Shown piece after piece: positions 33,181 through 39,445 of a stretch of 39,445 bases of DNA. Under the pieces are notes generated by a model. It was given only the letters and a program-made list of their open reading frames with translations. It was not told where the DNA came from and did no database searches. Position numbers and translations under genes: made by a program. Every line of letters begins with the position of its first letter. Within the stretch, counting starts at the first letter, position 1. Source of the DNA: Methylococcales bacterium (lineage in GTDB: Bacteria > Pseudomonadota > Gammaproteobacteria > Methylococcales > Methylomonadaceae); contig JAPLRP010000062.1 of the NCBI GenBank assembly GCA_026399095.1, forward strand, positions 1-39,445, written 5' to 3'.

Positions 33181-34083
33181 TTATTTGCTATCAAGATGGC
33201 GTTGCTGACTGGGTGTAGGAATCTTTTTGATTTTGACCGAATCTTCGTTGATGACATAACTTTCAATAGCGCCAATAGAAATCAACGCCTCCAAAGCTTT
33301 ACGCATTCGGTATTTGAAATCGCGAAGTGTCTGGGCTCCACTTCCACTGAGTCGATGAATGGTAGTAACCTTTAGCGGATAAGGTGCCGCATGTGATGAC
33401 AAGAACCCATGCAACCAAAGTGCCAAAGGTTGTTTTCGCAGTTTTTGCCGTTGCTCAAATTCGATATGCGTATAACCGTCCTCAAACAGTCGCAACATGG
33501 ATTCCGTGAGTTCGATGACATAACGCTGACTACATTCATCACGGTAATAACGCAGAAAGCCTTTTTCACCAAAACTATCACGACCATGAAAAGTCATTTC
33601 CACAAAAGCACCGCCCAATCGTGCCATTGATTCCTTCAACCACTCATGCTGACTTTTGCCGGTACCTTTACCCAGCGCGGTCAATATGGCATGGGCACTG
33701 AAAGTAACATTGTAACCCGGCAATTGCTGCCTAGACAGATGCAGGATTTGCATCCACACATCCAGATCCGACTGGTTAAGCTGTACACCCAAAAAGCGGA
33801 CTTCAATACCATCCACCGACGCCAGTAATGTACGTTTTTTATAGGCAATACGATCATTGCCCTGGATACCGGCAAATAAGGCACTACGCAAACAGGCATT
33901 CGGCGTGCCTCGCATCGAGGCCGGCCAGTTGGGTGTGACGGTCATGGGCTCGACCAATCGAGGTTGAACCTGCTTTCGCCTGACCAAATCTTGAAAGCGT
34001 TCGGCTAGACCCTCCAGTTTGTCAGTGGCCTCCCGTTGACCACCATGAGCTCTGGTTTTTTCTGACACAACGGTATCGTTCAT
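33181..34083 (-). CDS. trfA: TrfA-family plasmid replication initiator
   Basis: 300 residues. RK2-TrfA features are clear: 'GTPNACLRSALFAG', 'TLLASVDGIEVRFLGVQLNQSDLDVW', 'TGKSQHEWLKESMARLGGAFVEMTF', 'YRDECSQRYVIELTESMLRLF', 'EQRQKLRKQPLALWLHGFLSSHAAPYPLKVTTIHRLSG', 'RKALEALISIGAIESY'. This is a two winged-helix Rep fold. It binds iterons next to its own 3' end, and in the family monomers start replication while dimers limit copy number. An N-terminal extension of about 60 residues is less conserved. It follows a lipoprotein gene by seven bases and is probably cotranscribed with it. Confidence 0.95.
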   Translation of the reverse strand: MNDTVVSEKTRAHGGQREATDKLEGLAERFQDLVRRKQVQPRLVEPMTVTPNWPASMRGTPNACLRSALFAGIQGNDRIAYKKRTLLASVDGIEVRFLGVQLNQSDLDVWMQILHLSRQQLPGYNVTFSAHAILTALGKGTGKSQHEWLKESMARLGGAFVEMTFHGRDSFGEKGFLRYYRDECSQRYVIELTESMLRLFEDGYTHIEFEQRQKLRKQPLALWLHGFLSSHAAPYPLKVTTIHRLSGSGAQTLRDFKYRMRKALEALISIGAIESYVINEDSVKIKKIPTPSQQRHLDSK

Positions 34084-34090
34084 AACGACC

Positions 34091-34420
34091 TCACTTCAGC
34101 AAGCGATCAGGTTTGCAGCCGAATTTATCCGGAGTGACGAACACCGGCAGGCGCTTCTTGAAAGCTGCAACGTTGATAGCGACTGGTTTCTGGACGTCTT
34201 GTCGGAGTACCGGTTCAATTGAAGAACCCCGCAGCGCTGATCCGCCAAGATGACCGCCCTGCCAGGCATTGCTAAGTCGCCAGGGACGTTCTGTAGCTAC
34301 TGTCGGCAAGATGGTTTCAATAACCGCTTCACTGACCGGGTTCGTTGGTGCAGGCAAAGTACATCCGGTGCTTAACAGGGCGCTCATCAGTAGTAAGCAG
34401 TTCGATGCAGATGTATTCAT
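34091..34420 (-). CDS. Small lipoprotein upstream of trfA
   Basis: 109 residues from the ATG at 34420, which has AGGAGT in front; the frame from 34450 lacks such a site. A lipoprotein signal peptide ends in the lipobox LLSTGC (MNTSASNCLLLMSALLSTGC), so the Cys is lipidated. The rest has 'VATERPWRLSNAWQGGHLGG' and a C-terminal 'FVTPDKFGCKPDRLLK'. Unknown family; similar small lipoproteins occur in conjugation loci as envelope parts. Cotranscription with a replication initiator is unusual. Divergent from traI with 154 bp between the start codons. Confidence 0.65.
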   Translation of the reverse strand: MNTSASNCLLLMSALLSTGCTLPAPTNPVSEAVIETILPTVATERPWRLSNAWQGGHLGGSALRGSSIEPVLRQDVQKPVAINVAAFKKRLPVFVTPDKFGCKPDRLLK

Positions 34421-34574
34421 GGGTGACTCCTGGTGTTGACGACAAATCACTACACTAGAAGTAACAAAGACGTAAATGATTGCAAAAAAATCGAATTTCC
34501 GTGGTTTTTTGTACGTAGTCGCCCTTATCTATGTGCCACGATTGTTTTTTATTGGCAAAAGTACGTTGGCTGTT

Positions 34575-36803
34575 ATGAATTTGTTTGAAAAATACCGGTT
34601 TTCTCGCCCCGCCACACCGACAATGATTCAAATGGCCACAGCCGAGGTAGAAATTCCACGTTACCCTCCGTTCATGAAAGGACTGCCGGCAGCGCCTGTC
34701 GAGCGCATATTGGCCACCCAAAGTGAATTGATCCAAGCCATTAAGCACGCACTGTCACTGCCGGATACGCTGTACCACAGTATTGCCGCACCGGTGATTA
34801 CTCGTTATGCGGCGTTCAGCCATCTGTTACCCGCTTCGGAGTCACATCATCATCGCGGTGCGGGTGGTTTGTTTCGGCATGGACTAGAAGTCGCTCATTG
34901 GGCAACACAGGCGGCGCAGGGATGTTTATTTGCTTCGCAATTGACCCCTCGTGAACGCAAGGAACAGGAATTACGGTGGCGACTGGCCGTTTGCTTTGCC
35001 GGCTTATTGCATGACATCGGCAAACCGGTTTCGGATATGGCCGTCGTGGATAGAGACGGGCAAACGACCTGGAACCCCTGCGATGAAAACCTCACCGACT
35101 GGGCACTGCAAAACGGCATTGAGCATTATTTTTTACGCTGGCGTGACAATCGTCATAAACGCCATGAACAGTTTTCCGCCTTGGTCATTGAGCGCGTTCT
35201 TACTCGGGCCGCAAGAACCTACCTGCTGGCACCCGGTCCAGATATTATGCAGGCACTGCTGGAAACCATCCATGGCCTGGATCGGGGCGCTAAATTGTAT
35301 GAATTGGTGATGTCGGCGGATCGGCACAGCGTAGAGCGTGACTTGAAAGCGCATTATCACACCCTCGATTCGGCAATGGGAATGCCGGTTGAAAAATACC
35401 TGTGCGATGCCATGCGCCGCTTGATTAAATCGGGTCAGTGGCTGGCCAATGTAAAGGGGGCAAGGCTCTGGCGGTTCAAGGAAGGCCTTCATATTGTCTG
35501 GCGTAGCGGTGCTCAAGACATTGTAGAGACCTTGACCAAAGATAAAGTCCCGGGGATTCCTCGTGATGAAGATACCTTGGCCGATATTTTGATTGAGCGT
35601 GGCCTGGCTGTCCCCAAAACCTTGTCTGATGGCAGATGCTATCGTTATTGGCGCATGCAACCCGCCGGCATGGACGTCACCTTGTATATGCTGCGCCTGT
35701 CTTCAACCGAGTTAATTTTCAGCAACGAACCACCCGTAATCGTTGCCGGGCGTGAAATTAACGATGAACCAGCAGATGATAGGCACAATGACATTCTTGA
35801 TCACTGCCCGGAAGAAATAATACCTGCGCTGATTCAGGACAGACAAGCGTGTGAGGCGCCGTTCGTTCCGTTAGCACCTGCTCAGCCAGAAAGCTGCGCT
35901 ACTGAAATAATGCTGTCAGAACAACGACCCAAAATACCGGACGACTCAACAAAAAAATCCACAAGGGTATACAAACTTACCAATCTTGTGACAACTAATA
36001 ACGTCCAGATGACTCAGGAAACTAGCAATAATATTGACACGGCTAAACACTGGCTACATAACCAGGGTTTGGCGGGCGCTTGGTTGCTTCAACTTGCCAC
36101 GGATAGTAACACAGGACTTTTACATGGCGATATTAACTTGTTGGCTGACGACGGTAACTACTTGTTGCCCTTTCCGGAAACAGCACAAAAACTGGCCATT
36201 GAACCCATGCTCTTTATCAAAACCCTTGAAGAAAAAGGCTGGTTGGTTACTGATGTACGGTTCCCCATGCGTAAGGTTCAGGTCATCAATCAAGTGCGAG
36301 GAATATTATTGGCCAGTGAACCCAGTCAGTTTATGAAACAACTGATGACGGTCACCTATTCACCGCTGACAAAGACCATCATAAATAACGAAAAGCCTCC
36401 CAAGTCTAATAATCAAATACCGATCAAGACTGTAACAGCTATTACACGGCAAATCCCGACAAATACTAAATCGATGACCGAAGGAGCCGATCCACTAAAG
36501 CCTGTGCCAGAAAAAGCAAATGAAACGACTGCTAAGACAATACGCTACACACCGGATTTAAATTGCATTAGTCGACGGGATACTCCAGTTGCCAGGGACT
36601 TGATTGAGCAACTGCGCACAACCAAGCCGATTTCAGGTCACACCAAAGCGGACACTGTTTGGCATAATTTAGAGGAATTCGAGATAGAACAGTGTTTACA
36701 AGCGCATCCGGGACTCAAACGAAGCGTCTTGTTACGTGAATTATGTAATCACCCCGATTTCCAATTATCTGAAGGCTGCATCAAAGTCAGGCTACTGCCA
36801 TGA
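34575..36803 (+). CDS. traI: MobH-family relaxase TraI
   Basis: About 742 residues from the ATG at 34575; a longer frame from 34476 begins with an unlikely hydrophobic leader and no ribosome site. The N-terminal TraI_2 domain holds the MobH histidine pattern 'HHHRGAGGLFRHGLEVA' and the HD-type 'GLLHDIGKPV', metal-binding parts of this relaxase class. A middle part follows ('AKLYELVMSADRHSVERDL'), then linkers, and a C-terminal TraI_2_C domain ('AKHWLHNQGLAGAWLLQLAT ... RKVQVINQVRGILL'). It nicks oriT and pilots the strand. An extra C-terminal winged-helix-like piece ('FEIEQCLQAHPGLKRSVLL') is present. Overlaps traD by four bases. Confidence 0.95.
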   Translation: MNLFEKYRFSRPATPTMIQMATAEVEIPRYPPFMKGLPAAPVERILATQSELIQAIKHALSLPDTLYHSIAAPVITRYAAFSHLLPASESHHHRGAGGLFRHGLEVAHWATQAAQGCLFASQLTPRERKEQELRWRLAVCFAGLLHDIGKPVSDMAVVDRDGQTTWNPCDENLTDWALQNGIEHYFLRWRDNRHKRHEQFSALVIERVLTRAARTYLLAPGPDIMQALLETIHGLDRGAKLYELVMSADRHSVERDLKAHYHTLDSAMGMPVEKYLCDAMRRLIKSGQWLANVKGARLWRFKEGLHIVWRSGAQDIVETLTKDKVPGIPRDEDTLADILIERGLAVPKTLSDGRCYRYWRMQPAGMDVTLYMLRLSSTELIFSNEPPVIVAGREINDEPADDRHNDILDHCPEEIIPALIQDRQACEAPFVPLAPAQPESCATEIMLSEQRPKIPDDSTKKSTRVYKLTNLVTTNNVQMTQETSNNIDTAKHWLHNQGLAGAWLLQLATDSNTGLLHGDINLLADDGNYLLPFPETAQKLAIEPMLFIKTLEEKGWLVTDVRFPMRKVQVINQVRGILLASEPSQFMKQLMTVTYSPLTKTIINNEKPPKSNNQIPIKTVTAITRQIPTNTKSMTEGADPLKPVPEKANETTAKTIRYTPDLNCISRRDTPVARDLIEQLRTTKPISGHTKADTVWHNLEEFEIEQCLQAHPGLKRSVLLRELCNHPDFQLSEGCIKVRLLP

Positions 36804-38626
36804 GCACCGATTATGACTATCAATTCCCTTGGCGCCCCCTGTATGAAATCATTGCTATCTTGGGCTGGCTCGGTGGTGCTGCCCTCGCCTATTTGACCAG
36901 TCAATACTCGGGATTGCCTGAAGTACCATTCGACTGGTTGCTACTTATCTGCAGCCTTATGGTGTTGTGGCGATTGCCCACTGCATTTGGCCTCTGGTAT
37001 CGCAAACGCCAATTAAGACAATTCAAATTTCAGTATATGAATGCAGAAAAGCTGACGCAATGGATAAAAAAACAGCCTGAGGAATTATGGTTTGGCTGGG
37101 GCTTTGACTGGGTACAAAAACATGCCCAACTGGCTTACGAGATTCTCAAACGCGATGTCTCCACGCTAATTCCAACCAATCATCAACGCATGGGTTCCGC
37201 CTGGATACATGGCCTGGAAGTTTCAGAACATCCGGTCCGTCAACCCCTAACCCATACGGCAGGCCACACACTGATTGTGGGTACTACCGGTGCCGGCAAA
37301 ACCCGAGCTTTTGATGTACTGGTCACTCAGGCGGTGCTCCGCGGTGAAGCCGTCATCATTATCGACCCCAAAGGTGACAAGGATCTGATGGCTTCAGCCA
37401 AACGTGCCTGCCAATTGGCACAACGCCCTGATCGCTTTGTGTATTTCCATCCCGCTTTTCCGGAAGACAGTGTCCGCCTGGATCCCTTACATAATTTTAA
37501 CCGGCCTTCGGAGATTGCCAGTCGGATTACCGCCATTTCGCCCGGCGAAACTACCACGGATCCTTTCAAAGCCTTTGGCCAAAAATCGCTGGATAACGTG
37601 ATTCAGGGGCTTATGGTTATTGAAGAACGACCCACCTTAGCTAAACTGCGCCGGTATCTGGAAGGCGGCCCCTCAAGTTTGGTGATTCAAGCATTGGAGC
37701 GTTATTACGACTCCTGTCTGAACGATTGGCGACGTGAAGCACGTCCCTATTTGAAAGCCACCAAGGATATTGATATCAAAGCGGCAGGATTGGTGCGTTT
37801 TTATCGGGATGTAATTCAGCAACAATCCCCCAATTTAGATCTGGAAGGCTTATTATCATTGTTTGAACACGACCGTACTCATTTCAGCAAGATGGTCGCC
37901 TCCTTGCTGCCCATCATGAACATGCTTACCTCTGGGCCCTTGGGACCATTACTGTCACCGAATCCGAATGATATCGATGATGTTCGTCCTATCACTAATA
38001 CCGGCCATATTATCGAACAAGCCCAGGTGGCTTATATCGGTCTGGATTCGTTATCGGATGGGTTGGTGGGCAGTGCCATTGGTTCAATACTGCTGGCCGA
38101 TCTGGCTGCTGTTGCCGGGGATCGTTATAATTACGGTGTTTCAGACAGACCGGTTAATGTCTTCGTCGATGAAGCCGCTGAAGTAATCAATGATCCCTTT
38201 ATTCAGGTTTTGAACAAAGGCCGCGGAGCCAAGATACGCTTGTTCATTGCGACCCAGACTTTTGCTGACTTTGCGGCACGCACCGGTTCCCAAGATAAAG
38301 CCCGACAAGTGTTGGGCAACGTGAACAACCTGATAGCCATGCGCATCATGGACAGCGAAACGCAACAATATATTACCGACAATCTACCCAAAACCCGTTT
38401 GAAATACATTATGCGCACACAAGGCGTTGCTACCAGTGCGACCAATCCGGGGGTATTTACAGGTAATATTGGTGAACGTCTGATGGAAGAAGAAGGTGAT
38501 TTGTTTCCACCCCAGTTACTGGGACAACTACCCGACTTGCATTATATCGCCAAGTTATCAGGCGGACGTATCGTTAAAGGACGTTTGCCGATCTTGCGTT
38601 CTGCGTTCGATGATCAGCTAACCTGA
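36800..38626 (+). CDS. traD: Coupling protein TraD (type IV, VirD4 class)
   Basis: 608 residues, the usual SXT length. Two N-terminal transmembrane helices (YEIIAILGWLGGAALAYLTS and WLLLICSLMVLWRLPTAFGL) anchor it. Walker A is VGTTGAGKTRAFD (about 160), with 'AVIIIDPKGDKDLMASAKRA' after it, Walker B is NVFVDEAAEVIND (about 453), and the arginine/helix part 'RGAKIRLFIATQTFADFAAR' follows. It forms a hexameric ATPase at the inner membrane which brings the TraI-DNA complex to the channel. The ATG overlaps the traI stop (ATGA). Confidence 0.97.
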   Translation: MSTDYDYQFPWRPLYEIIAILGWLGGAALAYLTSQYSGLPEVPFDWLLLICSLMVLWRLPTAFGLWYRKRQLRQFKFQYMNAEKLTQWIKKQPEELWFGWGFDWVQKHAQLAYEILKRDVSTLIPTNHQRMGSAWIHGLEVSEHPVRQPLTHTAGHTLIVGTTGAGKTRAFDVLVTQAVLRGEAVIIIDPKGDKDLMASAKRACQLAQRPDRFVYFHPAFPEDSVRLDPLHNFNRPSEIASRITAISPGETTTDPFKAFGQKSLDNVIQGLMVIEERPTLAKLRRYLEGGPSSLVIQALERYYDSCLNDWRREARPYLKATKDIDIKAAGLVRFYRDVIQQQSPNLDLEGLLSLFEHDRTHFSKMVASLLPIMNMLTSGPLGPLLSPNPNDIDDVRPITNTGHIIEQAQVAYIGLDSLSDGLVGSAIGSILLADLAAVAGDRYNYGVSDRPVNVFVDEAAEVINDPFIQVLNKGRGAKIRLFIATQTFADFAARTGSQDKARQVLGNVNNLIAMRIMDSETQQYITDNLPKTRLKYIMRTQGVATSATNPGVFTGNIGERLMEEEGDLFPPQLLGQLPDLHYIAKLSGGRIVKGRLPILRSAFDDQLT

Positions 38627-38628
38627 CG

Positions 38629-39261
38629 ATGCAGCGTAACTTATTGCTCAGTCTACTCATCTGGTTATTGGAACTTATTCTGGTAGCCGGTTTTGTTTCA
38701 GATCACTGGACTCGAGAAATACAAACTGCCGAAGACCAGATGATGACGAGTTATTTTGGTGTAGAAAAAGAGGCGGAAATACGGCTGAACACTCAGAAAT
38801 GGTTTGACCGACTGTTTGTAAAAACCGGCATCAGGTCCAGTATCTATCACTACTTTATTCCAACCGAACACGAACGCCAATTGTCAATTGGCTTTGAAGA
38901 AGTCGGACGCCATGATTTATTTCCCTTTATCCAAAGTCGACTGGATGTACTGATGGATACACTGTATCAAATGATCAAGCGTTTTGTTATGGCAGGGGTG
39001 TGGCTGCCGTTTTTAGTCATCACCGTGCCCCCCTTTATAATTGACGGGCTGATTCAACGAAAAATCAGCCAGACCAATTTCGACTATCCAAGTCCACTAA
39101 TTCATCGATATTGTCTTTACAGCATCATGGGTGCGGTTTACCTACTTTTTATGGGATTAACCCTGCCCTTTCCAGTGCCGCCTCAAGCCATTCCGGCAGG
39201 AATTTTTATGGTTGCTTTTGCGTTGAAAATTCTTTTGGCCAACACCCAGAAACGGGTTTGA
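38629..39261 (+). CDS. DUF4400 integrating-element membrane protein
   Basis: 210 residues, starting two bases after the traD stop. Transmembrane helices: an N-terminal one (LLLSLLIWLLELILVAGFVS), then a central one (FVMAGVWLPFLVITVPPFII) and two at the end (YCLYSIMGAVYLLFMGLTLP and AIPAGIFMVAFALKILLANT). A periplasmic part of about 90 residues with 'YFGVEKEAEI..NTQKWFDRLF' lies between the first and second. This pattern and the place after traD match the DUF4400/TIGR03747 proteins of SXT/R391 and related ICEs. The precise task is not known; it may help TraD. Confidence 0.9.
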   Translation: MQRNLLLSLLIWLLELILVAGFVSDHWTREIQTAEDQMMTSYFGVEKEAEIRLNTQKWFDRLFVKTGIRSSIYHYFIPTEHERQLSIGFEEVGRHDLFPFIQSRLDVLMDTLYQMIKRFVMAGVWLPFLVITVPPFIIDGLIQRKISQTNFDYPSPLIHRYCLYSIMGAVYLLFMGLTLPFPVPPQAIPAGIFMVAFALKILLANTQKRV

Positions 39262-39302
39262 TCTAGCCATGACAGCTCAGCCAAGTTAAATGAACTAGTT
39301 GT

Positions 39303-39445
39303 CTAAATTTTTCCATCCAGTCCCATCTGAAAATACTTATGGATCACTTTTTCCTGATTTTCCAGCAACCAATCAATATCAGGTTGGTTATTCATCGCTT
39401 TATGAATAGCGGTTGACATGGCTTTTCTATGAATATCAAACAAGA
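39303..39445 (-). CDS. C-terminal end of an unidentified gene (cut by window edge)
   Basis: The minus strand from the right edge reads LFDIHRKAMSTAIHKAMNNQ and then PDIDWLLENQEKVIHKYFQM up to GLDGKI and a TAG at 39303-39305. The 46 or so residues are helical and polar, without known motif. In SXT-type elements a variable-cargo gap follows the DUF4400 gene, so it could be cargo. It converges on the DUF4400 gene with 41 bp between the stops. Confidence 0.5.
   Translation of the reverse strand, partial: LFDIHRKAMSTAIHKAMNNQPDIDWLLENQEKVIHKYFQMGLDGKI

Noticed and set aside
32890-33218. ORFs across the iteron array
   Set aside because: The frames result from the repeated 17-bp units and encode repeated MPC-like words; the array is an origin, not a gene.

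Overview
The window looks like a gammaproteobacterial accessory region: most of one conjugative element of the SXT/R391-IncC kind plus its cargo. The transfer genes (TraI of MobH type, TraD, a DUF4400 protein, TraF, TraH, TraG, MobI, and a FlhD/FlhC-type activator pair) have the character and order known from that group. A truncated tRNA-Pro(GGG) 3' end at 510-559 fits one attachment end. Its orientation puts the element to its right. No integrase gene is visible, so integration is inferred. The host genus cannot be fixed. An Lpg1974-type outer-membrane protein suggests a Legionella- or Methylococcales-like gammaproteobacterium, but only weakly.

Layout. 1-0.6 kb: start of an AlpA-type regulator, a small ribbon-helix-helix-like protein, and the tRNA fragment. 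0.9-3.1 kb: thioredoxin 2 (trxC), an ISL3 transposase fragment, an orphan VapB antitoxin, two remnants of larger genes, and an intact TacA/TacT toxin-antitoxin pair. 3.1-16.4 kb: a co-directional minus-strand block with a WYL regulator at its head, a two-helix membrane protein, a small membrane protein, four different P-loop GTPases (two of them dynamin-sized) interleaved with two single-anchor membrane proteins, and a NERD-helicase at the end. This block is the best candidate for an undescribed system, probably anti-phage. 16.5-20 kb: small envelope-type proteins, including one made of five 23-residue repeats, and an outer-membrane beta-barrel. 20-20.8 kb: decayed higBA and S24-peptidase remnants. 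21-22.7 kb: umuDC. 23.7-25.2 kb: lytic transglycosylase and flhDC-like activators. 25.5-31.7 kb: a zinc-ribbon membrane protein facing traG, then traG-traH-traF. 31.9-34.4 kb: a probable oriT with TAGGGAT repeats, mobI, an iteron origin (DnaA box, AT-rich repeats, eight 17-bp iterons), trfA and a lipoprotein gene. 34.6-39.3 kb: traI, traD, a DUF4400 gene, and the end of an unidentified gene.

How the parts may work together. FlhDC-type activators would switch on transfer. MobI and TraI act at oriT, TraD couples the DNA to the channel, and TraF/H/G assemble pilus and mating pair. TrfA with its iterons would let the excised element replicate like a plasmid. A promoter element repeated three times with identical spacing (16.4 and 18.5 kb) lies upstream of the WYL gene and of both divergent genes at 18.4/18.6 kb. 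This suggests that one regulator controls the GTPase block and the envelope genes.
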